Shown piece by piece: positions 47,424 to 57,604 of a stretch of DNA of 64,000 bases. The DNA is from Candidatus Thiodubiliella endoseptemdiera (lineage in GTDB: Bacteria; Pseudomonadota; Gammaproteobacteria; PS1; Pseudothioglobaceae), in the NCBI GenBank assembly GCA_013416635.1, contig JACCHT010000001.1:496001-560000 (forward strand), in the 5' to 3' direction. How positions within the stretch are numbered: the first letter of the stretch is position 1; the number at the start of each line of letters is the position of its first letter. The translations under genes were made by a program, and so were the position numbers. The notes under the pieces were generated by a model, which saw nothing but the letters and a program-made list of their open reading frames with translations, was not told the origin of the DNA and did no database searches.

Positions 47424-48272
47424 TTAAGCAAAAACAACGGTTTTATTGTTGCAAGTCAGTACACGGTCTTCAAGATGATACTGTAAACCTTTTGCTAGGG
47501 TGATTTTTTCAATATCTTGCCCCATTTTTTGCATTTCTTTGGCGTTATCACTGTGATCTACACGCAACACATCTTGCTCAATAATAGGGCCTTCGTCCAG
47601 TTCACTGGTTACATAATGACAAGTTGCCCCAATCAATTTCACCCCGCGTTCACAGGCACGCTTGTAAGGACTTGCCCCTGCAAATGAGGGTAGGAAAGAG
47701 TGATGAATGTTAATAATTCTGCCCTGATATTTATCACACATTGCTTTGGGAATAATTTGCATATAACGAGCCAATACAATAACATCGGGTTTGAATGTAT
47801 CGACGGTGCTCATCATTTTTGCCATATCGGCTGCTTTTGTATCGGCATTGATAGCAACTTTTTTAAAATCCACTTCATACCAACTGGCAATTTTTTGTAA
47901 CTTGTTATGATTAGATAGCACGCCAATAATTTCGCCCGCCAATTCATTTTCGTGATTGCGGTGTAATAGATCTGCCACGCAATGTGAGGCATTGGAGCCC
48001 ATAATTAAGATGCGTTTTAGTGTTTTGGCATCGTTTATTTGCCAATTCATTCGATATTGTTTGGCTAACGTATTGAATGCTTGTTTAAATTCGGTTAGGG
48101 AGCTCGTTGCTGTGTTTTTAATTTCAATACGCATAAAAAAGCGTTGGTTTTGTGTGTCAAGATGATGGTGTGCTTCTTTGATATTGCCTTTTTGTTCAAA
48201 AATAAATTGACTCACCTTTGCCACCAAACCATGGGCATCAGGACAAGAGATTAATAAGCGGTAAGTATTCAT
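47424..48272 (-). CDS. purU: Formyltetrahydrofolate deformylase
   Basis: 282 residues: an N-terminal ACT domain (YRLLISCPDAHGLVAKVSQF) and a C-terminal formyltransferase-like domain with INIHHSFLPSFAGASPYKRA, the catalytic His-Asp in IGATCHYVTSELDEGPIIEQD-type context, and IMGSNASHCVADLL. PurU hydrolyses 10-formyl-THF to formate and THF, balancing one-carbon pools. Its ATG overlaps the argJ stop by four bases. Confidence 0.95.
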   Translation of the reverse strand: MNTYRLLISCPDAHGLVAKVSQFIFEQKGNIKEAHHHLDTQNQRFFMRIEIKNTATSSLTEFKQAFNTLAKQYRMNWQINDAKTLKRILIMGSNASHCVADLLHRNHENELAGEIIGVLSNHNKLQKIASWYEVDFKKVAINADTKAADMAKMMSTVDTFKPDVIVLARYMQIIPKAMCDKYQGRIINIHHSFLPSFAGASPYKRACERGVKLIGATCHYVTSELDEGPIIEQDVLRVDHSDNAKEMQKMGQDIEKITLAKGLQYHLEDRVLTCNNKTVVFA

Positions 48273-49500
48273 GTGCGGTATTCTGCGTTAATTTTAATAT
48301 AATCGTGTGATAAATCAGTCGTCCACACACGCTCTAAAGTATCGTGATTGCCAATCTCAATTGTAATCACAATCTTGCTTTTTTGCATGGCTTGCGTGCC
48401 AGCAGATTCACTATAATCCGTTGCTAATTCGCCTTTTTTAATTAGGCAGACATCGCCCAAATAAATACTGACTTCGTCGGCTTGTAAATGGGCAATATTC
48501 GCCCGCCCTACTGCTGCCAAAATCCGCCCCCAATTTGCATCAGAGGCGAATAGTGCAGTTTTGACCAAAGGCGAATGGGCTACTGTGTAAGCCACTTCTA
48601 AACAATCTGCATTATGTACGCCGCCTTTAACGCAGATTTCCACAAACTTAGTTGCCCCTTCTCCGTCTTTGATAATTTGATGTGCCAGTGACAGAGTTAC
48701 TTTGTTTAATGCTTGCTGAAATTCTGCTACACAATCACTCATATTAACGCCAGAAATACCAGTTGCGCTGAGTGTGCAGGCATCATTGGTTGAGGTGTCG
48801 CCGTCCACCGTAATTCGATTAAACGATTGATTGGTTGCCGTGGTTAAGCAGGATTGTAATTCAGATTGGGTGGCTTTTATATCAGTAAAAATAAAACTTA
48901 ACATTGTCGCCATATCGGGGCGAATCATTCCTGAACCTTTGGCAATACCTGTAATACTCACAGTTTTACCCGCCACTTTGAATTGTGCTGAAGCCGTTTT
49001 TTCTACCAAATCTGTGGTTAAAATTGCTTGTGCTACTTGGGGTAAATTTGTATTTGCCAACTGGGTCGAAAGCGGGCAATATTGTCTTCAAAACACGCCA
49101 TTGGCAAAGGCTGTCCAATCACGCCAGTTGAGAATGGCAGCACTTGCTCGGTGTTAATATGCAACGCTTTTGCCACCAATTCACAAACGAAATGGGCGTT
49201 TTCTAATCCCGGTGTGCCGCTTGCAACTCCAGTGCCTGCATTGGCATTGCCACTATTAATCACCAAGGCACGCACGGCAGAATTAAGGTGATTTTTTGCT
49301 ACCAATACGGGGGCAGCACAAAATACATTTTGGGTAAACACCGCCGCTGTGCACGAGCCTTTTGCTAATTGAATCACTGACAAATCCAATTTTTTGCTGT
49401 CGCTTGGATTGCTATTGGCTTGTGAATTTTGCGCTTGCTTAATACCAGCACTTATAGCTGCCGCTGATATACCTTGTATAATTAATAATGGGCTTTTCAT
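48269..49500 (-). CDS. argJ: Ornithine acetyltransferase / N-acetylglutamate synthase ArgJ, one frameshift
   Basis: About 410 codons in two frames joined near 49045. The self-cleavage site with its nucleophile threonine is in AILTTDLVEK; ALVINSGNANAGTGVASG, STGVIGQPLPM, GIAKGSGMIRPDMATML and SDANWGRILAAVGRA are conserved. ArgJ recycles the acetyl group in arginine synthesis, so together with argC it marks the cyclic pathway. A single indel in the short stretch before the cleavage site splits it; both parts are otherwise perfect. A MITE lies about 50 bases upstream of the start, possibly between promoter and gene. Confidence 0.92.
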
Positions 49501-49548
49501 TGAATTTTATTATTGAGATACAAGCCATGCCAAGGCATTTTTATAATA

Positions 49549-49709
49549 GAGACCTTTGCATAAATAGGGATGATTAGCAAAATGACAAATTTTATTAAAT
49601 TGGAAATTTTTTAAATCCACTCCTAGCAGGGCTAAGGGTGTTTTTAAAAAGTTTGTAATTTGATGAAAGATGGCGTTTTGATGATTATTCATATTTATGC
49701 AAAGGTCTC
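49549..49709 (-). mobile_element. 161-bp MITE, copy 3
   Basis: Same terminal repeats, flanked by the 5-bp duplication TAATA. Differs from copies 1, 2 and 4 by one base as far as I see (AAATTTT in place of AGATTTT). Located upstream of argJ and downstream of the iron permease stump. Confidence 0.93.
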
Positions 49710-49810
49710 TAATAGATACTTTTTGCTTGATACTCGTATTTTTGATGGGTAAATTAGTCATTGAACACTATTATAAATACATAAAAAACTAATAACAACT
49801 TTTTCAACCA

Positions 49811-50137
49811 TTACTTATTGGTATTATACGAACGCCAGTAAGTAAACATCCCAACAGTAAAGACATATTGCATCATAAATTGCACCCATTCTGGTTTAGA
49901 ATACCAACCAAATAAAACATGTAATGGAATACCAAAGATACCATCTTTGTGGCTCAAAATAGTACCTGCGAGGTTGTAAGCCTTATTAAATACAAAATGA
50001 TTTGGGTCAATCATGCCGTAGCCTTTTAATGCTGAAAAACCCTCATGTAGCGAGTAACCCAATAAGAAACCCGCTTGCAAAATCAAATACGCCAAAGTGA
50101 CTTTAAATAAAACCGATAAATTGACTTTGATTAAAGA
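49811..50137 (-). pseudogene. C-terminal stump of an FTR1-family iron permease
   Basis: About 106 codons beginning abruptly at the edge of MITE copy 4. The sequence (VTLAYLILQAGFLLGYSLHE, GIFGIPLHVLFGWYSKPEW) matches the last part of FTR1/EfeU-type high-affinity iron permeases, including terminal membrane helices. The N-terminal two thirds, which carry the REXXE iron-binding motifs, are missing. The stump lies directly downstream of feoB, so an iron-uptake operon feoA-feoB-ftr has lost most of its third gene. An open frame through the MITE fuses the stump to a stretch overlapping the feoB end; that is not a natural protein. Confidence 0.75.
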
Positions 50138-50298
50138 GAGACCTTTGCATAAATAGGGATGATTAGCAAAATGACAGATTTTATTAAATTGGAAATTTTT
50201 TAAATCCACTCCTAGCAGGGCTAAGGGTGTTTTTAAAAAGTTTGTAATTTGATGAAAGATGGCGTTTTGATGATTATTCATATTTATGCAAAGGTCTC
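50138..50298 (-). mobile_element. 161-bp MITE, copy 4, without target duplication
   Basis: Same element as copy 2. Flanks differ (AAAGA on the left, TCCTT on the right), unlike the other three copies. It sits at the junction between the feoB end and the FTR1 stump, consistent with a deletion by recombination between two copies. Confidence 0.93.
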
Positions 50299-50309
50299 TC
50301 CTTAATTGA

Positions 50310-52483
50310 TTATTTACAATGTCTACAACTCGACTCGGTGATAACCGGAATAATCTTGTCACTGGCTTTTCTACCTGTATTCACTAGCATCAAAATAGAG
50401 GCTACTAAAATAGCAATAGATATGCCTATCCAAAATAATGAGTACATTGGATGTTGTGTGAAAGTGGCAACTTGATAGAAGGTTGTGGCTGAAAAATACG
50501 CCAATCCAGTTGCCCATAGTGCACCAACGATTGCCCAATTTTTACCAATTTCTCGAATCATTGCACCGAATGCAGCAACGCAAGGAAAGTAAAGTAAGAT
50601 AAATAATAAATAGGCGAAAGCACCGATTTTTCCATCAAAACGCGACACCATTGCACCGAATGTATCGGTTGATACTTCTTGTGTTTGTGCGGCTGATGTT
50701 TGCGAATTAGTATCATCTAGAACGCCAAGCCCTAATGGGTCAGATAGATTTTGCAAGGCATCCTTTAAATTAACAGGAATGGTTGCTGCTGCCTCCATTA
50801 ATCCATCGGCAAGATTGTATTCAAGTGCTTTTTCTTTGTTGGCACCTGTTTCTGCATCAATGTTTGAATACAGAGAATCCAGTGTACCGACCACAACTTC
50901 TTTAGCAAGAATACCCGTAACGATACCCACCGTTGCTGGCCAATTATTTTCTTCAATTCCCATTGGCTTAAAAACGGGTGTAACCACCTGCGCGACTTTA
51001 CTTAACAATGATTTTTTTGAATCTTGATTGCCAAAACTGCCATCTATGCCGATACTATTAACCACATTGATAATTGCCACCACGATGATAATTACCTTGC
51101 CCGCACCCAAAACAAAGCCTTTTAATTTGTTCCAAGTGTTGGTTAATAAATTTCTCAAAGAAGGTAATTGATAATTAGGCATTTCCATTAAAAAATCACT
51201 GGTGTCATCACTCTTAAATGCGCGCTTTAAAATCAACCTGTAAAAATCGCAAATATAATCCCAATTAAATACAAAGCAAACACAATATTTTGTCCGCCCA
51301 CTGGGAAAAATGCTGCCGCAAACAACGCATATACAGCCAATCTCGCCCCACACGACATAAACGGTGACATCAGCACAGTGGTTACTCGCTCACGATGAGT
51401 ATCCAGCGTTCTTGCTGCCATAATTCCCGGCACATTGCAACCAAACCCAACAATCAATGGGATAAATGCCTTACCAGACAAGCCGATTTTACGCATAAAT
51501 TGGTCCATTACAAACGCTGCCCTTGCCATATAACCAGTCTCTTCTAGCAAAGTCAAAAATAAATACAAGGCAAAAATAATTGGCACAAAAGTTGCCACCA
51601 CCTGAATGCCGCCACCTACGCCATCAGCAATCAACACCATCAAGAACTCAGGAATACCAACACTTTCCATCAAATACCTAACGCCATCAACAAAAATCAC
51701 ACCTGTCGCTATATCAAAGAAATCAATCAATGCACCGCCAAAATTAATACTCATCAAAAATAAAAAATACATCACTAGTAAGAATATTGGCACACCCGTT
51801 AAAGAGCCTAAAACAAGCTTGTCCACCCTATCAGAAACAGTTTTTTTCAAATTTATATCATGGCAAATCACACGATTAACAATCTCATGTGCGTGCTTAA
51901 ATCGACTCTCTGCCTTCAATAAAGCAGCCTGCTCTTCATCATCCACTGTTTCAATCTCATTCGGATAATCAATTGCCAACGCCGAAGTCGCCTCAAATCC
52001 ATCAATCGCCTCAGATAACTGCACAAAATCCACCGTCTCTTTCAACGAAATCGGAATCACCTCACACCCTATTGCTACTTTTAACGCCTCAACATCAATT
52101 TCCATCCCACGCTTTCGTACAATGTCCATCATATTCAGCAAAACAACGGTATTAATCCCCGCCTCTCTGAGTTGTGTCGTCAAATACAACCCGCGTTCCA
52201 GCGTTGATGCATCAACAATATTAAAATACAAATAATCCGCATTATTCAACGCAAAATCCCGTGCAATTTGCTCATCAATCGACGCATCTTCATTAATCGA
52301 ATATACCCCCGGTAAATCCATAACCCCGTAAGTCTTGCCATTCACATAAAACTTGCCTTCTTTACGGTCAACCGTTACCCCTGGCCAATTCCCCGTGCGT
52401 TGTTTCGTTCCCGTTAGCAGATTAAAAAGTGTTGTTTTCCCGCAATTCGGATTGCCAATTAATGCAACTTTATCAAATTTCAT
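50310..52483 (-). CDS. feoB: Ferrous iron transporter FeoB, one frameshift
   Basis: About 724 codons. N-terminal G domain: [47 protein letters not shown]. The membrane part has the Gate motifs with [15 protein letters not shown] and [21 protein letters not shown], and [12 protein letters not shown] in the second half. The frame breaks near 51240 (one T probably missing: [13 protein letters not shown]). FeoB imports Fe2+. It ends with CRHCK, a short cysteine tail. Start overlaps feoA by four bases. Confidence 0.93.
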
Positions 52484-52701
52484 AACGCCCTCACTTTAAC
52501 TGAATTAGCAATCGTCCGCCCCACACTTACTCGTGCATTCCCCAACGCCAATACCATATCCCCACCCCTATTTCTCAACACAGACACCATCAACCCAGTA
52601 TTAACACCAAGCCCCAATAGTCTAATTTTTTTTGAATATGGCAAATTAATACTGCTTATCTCGCAAGTACTGCCTTTTTTTTGATTTGAAAGTATATTCA
52701 T
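52480..52701 (-). CDS. feoA: Ferrous iron transport protein FeoA
   Basis: 73-residue SH3-like protein that assists Feo[21 protein letters not shown], then [20 protein letters not shown], is the FeoA pattern. First gene of the feoAB unit, preceded by a Fur-type site at 52737. Confidence 0.9.
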   Translation of the reverse strand: MNILSNQKKGSTCEISSINLPYSKKIRLLGLGVNTGLMVSVLRNRGGDMVLALGNARVSVGRTIANSVKVRAL

Positions 52702-52736
52702 AAGGATTTTTCAATTGTATAAAAATAAATCCTGAA

Positions 52737-52751
52737 TGATACTCGTTATCA
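52737..52751. promoter_or_regulatory. Fur-type box between feoA and the cation efflux gene
   Basis: TGATACT-C-GTTATCA is a 7-1-7 match to the Fur consensus (TGATAAT-n-ATTATCA) with one mismatch in each half. It lies 36 bases upstream of feoA and 57 bases upstream of the divergent cation efflux gene, where it could control both. Confidence 0.7.
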
Positions 52752-52807
52752 TTAACATTTGCAACAATTTATCCTATTTTTTTTAAAATCGCCTAAAATA
52801 GAAAGTT

Positions 52808-53925
52808 ATGCAGAACAACGAACGCACAAAAGCCAGTCAAAAAATTACTCTCATCGGTGCAGTAGTAGATTTTCTGCTCGCTATTTTTAAAGTCATTGCT
52901 GGTATGCTTGGTAACTCAGGTGCATTGATTGCAGATGGTATTCATTCGTTTTCAGATTTGCTTTCAGATGGTGTGGTTTTGTATGCGGCGAAACACGCTA
53001 ACGAAGAGGCTGACGAAGACCACCCTTATGGACATAAGCGTTTTGAGACAGTTGCTACTTTGGGTTTGGCAATTATTTTGGCAATTGTAGGCATTGGGAT
53101 TATTTATGATGCGATTGAGCGGTTAGACAACCCGAATGTTTTGTCGCATAGCATGCTACTTTTTGGGGTTACTGTGTTGTCCATATTGTCCAAAGAGTTG
53201 TTATTTTGGGTGACTATTAAAGTGGCTAAAACTTATAAATCGAATATGTTGAAGGCGAATGCTTGGCATCATCGCTCGGATGCATTGTCGTCTGTTGTGG
53301 TGTTGGTTGGTATTTTTGGCAGTCTCAATGGCTACCCTTATCTTGATGGGGTTGCGGCAATTATTGTTGGTTTGATGGTGATGGCGATTGCTTGGGAATT
53401 AGGCTTAAATGCGACAAAGGAATTGGTGGACACTTCTATTGACATTAAGAAGTGGAAAAACTCAGAAAAGTCATTGGTATGATTAGCGGCGTAAATAACG
53501 TGCATTCACTCCGCACCCGCAAAATTGGGCATGCGATTTCAGCCGATGTGCATGTACAAGTAGATCCATTTTTGAGCGTTAGCGAGGGGCATATTATTAC
53601 CATCAGTGTTGAACGAGTTGCCAAAGAATGCTTGGAGGATTTACACGATGTAACCGTGCATATTGACCCCGAAGATGATGAAACGGCGGCACCTTGCAAA
53701 CACCTACCCGAGCGTGCTGTAGCATTAGGAATTTTAAATAAGGCCTTATTTAATAACGAATGTGATGGTGAAATTGAGCGTATTCAACTACATTACCTTG
53801 ACGGCAAAATTCATGTGGATTTCTTCTTGCCACTCAGTTGCATATCGCCCGACACAAGTCGCAATGAAATCTTAAAAAAACTCACAAAAATGGTGAAGTG
53901 TATTACCAGCCTTTGGCAATATTAA
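52808..53925 (+). CDS. Cation diffusion facilitator (FieF-like) with a C-terminal extension, one frameshift
   Basis: About 372 codons against ~300 for E. coli FieF. Six membrane helices with the metal-site motifs ALIADGIHSFSDLLSDG and KANAWHHRSDALSSVVV, then a cytoplasmic domain (SLRTRKIGHAISADVHVQVD, VTVHIDPEDD). The last ~75 residues form a further alpha/beta module (IERIQLHYLDGKIHVDFFLP). The frame breaks near 53452, at IKK-VEKLRKVIG, again a single base. It exports Fe2+, Zn2+ or similar cations; the location opposite feoAB across a Fur-type box favours iron. Confidence 0.88.
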
Positions 53926-53950
53926 GGTTTATTTTAGTTAAAGGACATCC

Positions 53951-54420
53951 CTAAAGGCAATGATAAGCATGACAAATTGCCCCTGCTAACGCATCTGCCG
54001 CATCTTCTTGGGGTGATTTATTGAGTTTTAAAGTTTCACAAACCATATAACCAACTTGATCTTTGCCAGCATGCCCTTTTCCAACGACGGCTTTTTTGAT
54101 TTGATTGGGGCTGTACTCCGCCATTTTTATACCACGAGATCCTATTGCTGAAATAATGGCACCGCGTGCGTGTCCGAGTTTGATAGCAGCATCTGGATTT
54201 GGACGGTCGGGACGCATAAAGGCTCGTTCAATAACGACAATATCGGGCTGGTATTTTTCGACAACTTCACTGATGCCTTCAAAAATCATAGTGATACGCT
54301 CGGTCAATTCGCCTTTGGTGCGGATGCAGCCACTACCGACATAAGTAAATTTAAGTTTATCGGCTTTGATAATACCAAAACCTGTAATTCTTGAACCAGG
54401 TCAACGCCTAAAATTTTCAT
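53951..54420 (-). CDS. ruvC: Holliday junction resolvase RuvC, one frameshift
   Basis: About 156 codons. From the ATG at 54420 the protein starts MKILGVD (catalytic Asp), then loses frame near 54399 where one C is missing; with it restored the reading is DPGSRITGFGIIKADKLKF and continues into GELTERITMIFEGI. The other acidic residues (VVIERAF, EDAADALAGAICHA) are intact. RuvC cuts Holliday junctions with RuvAB. It is separated from ruvA and ruvB in this genome. Given complete motifs, the frameshift may be a sequence error. Confidence 0.92.
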
Positions 54421-54473
54421 AAAATTATTTTATCAGATATAATAGCATCTTTATTATTCATAGAGCAAACAAC

Positions 54474-54836
54474 ATGGCAGTATTAGAACTCAACAAAGAC
54501 AATTTTGACAATACAATCCAAAAAAATAACATTGTTATTTTAGATTTTTGGGCACCCTGGTGTGGACCTTGTAAGCAGTTTGCACCAACTTATGATGAAG
54601 TTTCTGAGAAGTTTTCTGATGTGGTTTTCGCTAAGATTAATACTGAAGATGAACAGGAACTAGCGGGGCAATATCAGATTCGCTCAATTCCAACTTTGAT
54701 GATTTTTAGAGATCAAATTGCTATCTTTTCTCAGCCAGGGGCGATGTCAGGTAGTGATTTAGAGGCAGTTGTGAAAAAAGCACAAGAGTTAGATATGGAT
54801 AAAGTGCGTGAAGAAGTGGCGAAAGAACAGAGCTAA
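54474..54836 (+). CDS. Thioredoxin
   Basis: 120 residues with the canonical active site ILDFWAPWCGPCKQFAPTYD and cis-proline IRSIPTLMIF. Cytoplasmic disulfide reductase; it could be the electron source for DsbD. A TATAAT at 54438-54443 with a partial -35 (TTTTCA, 54414) is a plausible promoter. Divergent from ruvC, convergent with the ArsC-like gene. Confidence 0.93.
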   Translation: MAVLELNKDNFDNTIQKNNIVILDFWAPWCGPCKQFAPTYDEVSEKFSDVVFAKINTEDEQELAGQYQIRSIPTLMIFRDQIAIFSQPGAMSGSDLEAVVKKAQELDMDKVREEVAKEQS

Positions 54837-54839
54837 AAA

Positions 54840-55169
54840 CTAAACAAATCGCTGGTATAGTTTTTCACTAAACCCGACTTCGATATCATCTGCCGTGACT
54901 AAAACGGGGCGTTTGATAAGGGTTGGGTTTTTTAATGTTAACGATAACGAGATGTTTTGTTTTTCTTCATCACTGAAATTGCGATAAGTGGTTGAACGCT
55001 TATTAATGATTTTATCCCAGCCGACTACATCAATAAAACTTTGTAGAGTTTTTTTACTGATTGGGGCTTGACGGAAATCAATAAATTCAAACTCTACACC
55101 TTGTGTAATTAGAAATTTCTGTGCTTTTTTGATGGTATCACAGTTTTTTATGCCATACATTTTTATCAT
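54840..55169 (-). CDS. ArsC/Spx-family protein (YffB-like)
   Basis: 109 residues. MYGIKNCDTIKKAQKFL has the single N-terminal cysteine of the ArsC/Spx fold, and NPTLIKRPVLV is the conserved arginine-proline segment. YffB-type proteins use glutathione; true arsenate reductase activity is not implied. The ATG at 55169 lies one base after the stop of the membrane protein gene; a TTG at 55181 is rejected. Confidence 0.88.
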   Translation of the reverse strand: MIKMYGIKNCDTIKKAQKFLITQGVEFEFIDFRQAPISKKTLQSFIDVVGWDKIINKRSTTYRNFSDEEKQNISLSLTLKNPTLIKRPVLVTADDIEVGFSEKLYQRFV

Positions 55170-55170
55170 A

Positions 55171-55563
55171 TTAACGCTCAAAAGGTGGTTTCCCTGCCTT
55201 GCTCCGTAACCAGTTAAGAATTTTAAAAGTGCTTTCGTTACTAATTAGTTTCAATTCTAAAGTCCGTTTACCAGGAAATTCCATCAAAAACAAACCTAGT
55301 ATGATAGAAACAATACCTTGTCCAGGGGTAACTAGCATAACAATACCTGCTAATAATAGCACGAAACCAGCAATATTTTTAAGTGTTGTGATGATAATAT
55401 TAGATTTGTATTTTTCACAATTTGTAAAATAATTAGCAGGCACTTTGCCTAATATCCACGGCATTATTGCAAGACTGATAATAAAAATAATGGCTGAAAT
55501 AACGCCTATCATCACCATTATATCTTCGTATTCAACCAATAAATTTTTAACAAAATCTATCAT
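55171..55563 (-). CDS. Small integral membrane protein, PGPGW-like
   Basis: 130 residues with about three membrane helices: VMIGVISAIIFIISLAI near the N-terminus, then a paired hydrophobic region around FVLLLAGIVMLVTPGQGIVS and ILGLFLMEFPGKR. The VTPGQG turn between helices resembles the PGPGW family of putative transmembrane proteins. Function unknown. Starts just past the glyS stop and is translationally adjacent to the ArsC-like gene. Confidence 0.8.
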   Translation of the reverse strand: MIDFVKNLLVEYEDIMVMIGVISAIIFIISLAIMPWILGKVPANYFTNCEKYKSNIIITTLKNIAGFVLLLAGIVMLVTPGQGIVSIILGLFLMEFPGKRTLELKLISNESTFKILNWLRSKAGKPPFER

Positions 55564-55564
55564 G

Positions 55565-57593
55565 TTAGCTCAAATAAGAAATATCGGCAACTGATAAAAA
55601 TAATGAACGCACCCAATTAATAAGATTTAAGCGTACTTGTTTTAAATCAGCATTATCAGTATTTACCATCACTTCATCAAAGAAGGTATCAATAGTATCT
55701 TTGAGTGTAATCAATTCATACATATTAGCAGTATAGTCGGTGGAAGTGGCGTTGTGTTTTGCAACTTTTTTGGTGGCTTGATATAAGTTTTTTTCTGCAT
55801 TTTCAACTAATATAGACTCGTCAATTTTAAGTGAAACAGCACTGTTTTTAAGATGTTGGCAATGCGTTTATTAGCTTCAATCAAACTTTCTGATGCTTTA
55901 TCCTGCGAGAAATTATTCAATGCTTCAACACGCAAATGGAAATCATAAGGCGATTCAGGGCTGACTGCCAATACCGCTTCAAAGGCTTTGCCACTGACTT
56001 TTTTCTCTTTGTAGTAAGCACGCAATCTATCCATCATAAATTTATAGATGTCATCCGCGCTACCCCTATCTACTTCGGACGCGTGTAATTCAAGAGAATG
56101 TGTAATTAAGACTTTCAAATCAAGTTTCAACTCACCTTCCACCATCATTCTCAACAAACCTAACGCCATTCTGCGTAATGCGTATGGATCCTTTGAACCT
56201 GTCGGACCTTGTCCGATACCGTAAATACCTGTGATTGTGTCTAATTTATCGGCAATGGCGACGCACAACCCCTCTTGTGTTGAAGGTAATGTATCCCTGC
56301 AAATCTTGGGTGATAATGTTCACTAATCGCCGTTACGACTGTATTATCTTCGCCATCATTTTTAGCATAATAACCCCCCATCACCCCTTGCAAGTCGGCA
56401 AATTCACCTACCATATCAGTGACCAAATCAGTTTTTGCCAATAACCCCGCACGAGCACTATGTTTTTCATTTGCACCAATTACATTGGCAATATAACCCG
56501 ATAATTTTTCAATGCGTTTGGCTTTATCGCCCATAGAGCCGAGTGATTTCATAAATAAAATGCTGTCTAATTTTGACAGGCGAGACATCAAAGTGACTGA
56601 CTTATCTTGCTCCCAGAAAAACTCTGAATCGGTTAGGCGGGGGCGAATGACGCGTTCATTGCCGTCAATAATAACAGATAAATCACTTGATTCGATATTG
56701 GCAACTGAAATAAATACGGGTAATAATTTGTCATTTTTATCAAGCATATGAAAATATTTTTGGTGTGATTTCATTGCAGAAATCAGTGCTTCTTCGGGTA
56801 CAGCTAAAAACCGTTCATCAAATCCACCTGAGAACGCTTTTGGATATTCAACCAAAGCACAAACTTCGTCCAGTAAAAATTCATCAATTACTGCGGTAGC
56901 CTGATTATCGTCAGCGACTTGAATTACTTGTTCACGAATAGTCGCTTTACGGGTATCAAAATCGACTTCAATTTGTGCTTTTTCCATCAAAGTTTTTTGA
57001 TACTCTGACGCATTAGCTATGCTAAATTCTTGCTCACCTGTGAAACGCATACCACGAGTAATATTGCCAGAAGTCAAGCCCATCACTATTGCAGGAACGA
57101 CATCTGCACCCAACATCATAATTAACCAGTGTGTCGGACGCACAAAAGTAAAATCCAAATTACTCCAACGCATTGCACGGGTAATTGGGATTTTTTTAAT
57201 CGCTGTATCGACAATATTTTCTAATAAATCCTGCGTGTTTAAGCCCTTTTGTTCTTTGCTGAAAAAGTAGTAATTTGAACCACTAAATTCTTTTTGTGTC
57301 AAGTCATCTCGACTCACTCCACACGATTTTGCAAAGCCATCTACCGCTTGGTCAGGTGCACTCACAGATGGACCTTTGCGTTCAATCATTTGGTCGTCTT
57401 GTTGCAATTGTAATGCAGAAATTAGCACTGCTAAGCGTCGTGGCGTGGCAAAATTTTCCACCTTGCCATACGATAATTTAAAATCATCAAGTTGCTCAAT
57501 TAAATTACGACTAAGTGCAGTTGATAATTGCTTTAATAACTTCGGTGGCAACTCTTCTGTGCCTAATTCTAGTAAAAAATCGTTTGTATTCAT
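55565..57593 (-). CDS. glyS: Glycyl-tRNA synthetase beta subunit, two frameshifts
   Basis: About 676 codons in three frames joined near 56297 and 55830. [18 protein letters not shown] at the start, [33 protein letters not shown] and the C-terminal anticodon-binding part ([20 protein letters not shown]) are all recognisable. Breaks are single missing bases, one in a G-run ([19 protein letters not shown] is restored) and one in an A-run ([15 protein letters not shown]). GlyS is essential together with GlyQ, so a sequence error is very likely. The glyQ gene is not in the window. Start ATG 57593 with AGGTG upstream. Confidence 0.93.
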
Positions 57594-57604
57594 CACCTAT
57601 CTTC

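Noticed and set aside
49510-49761. 83-codon minus-strand frame spanning MITE copy 3
   Set aside because: Its central part is the MITE's own open frame; the ends have no similarity to anything and no ribosome site.
49811-50362. A 183-codon frame reading from the feoB end through a MITE into the FTR1 stump
   Set aside because: The first codons are out-of-frame feoB sequence and the middle is the MITE; only the last ~106 codons resemble a protein family.
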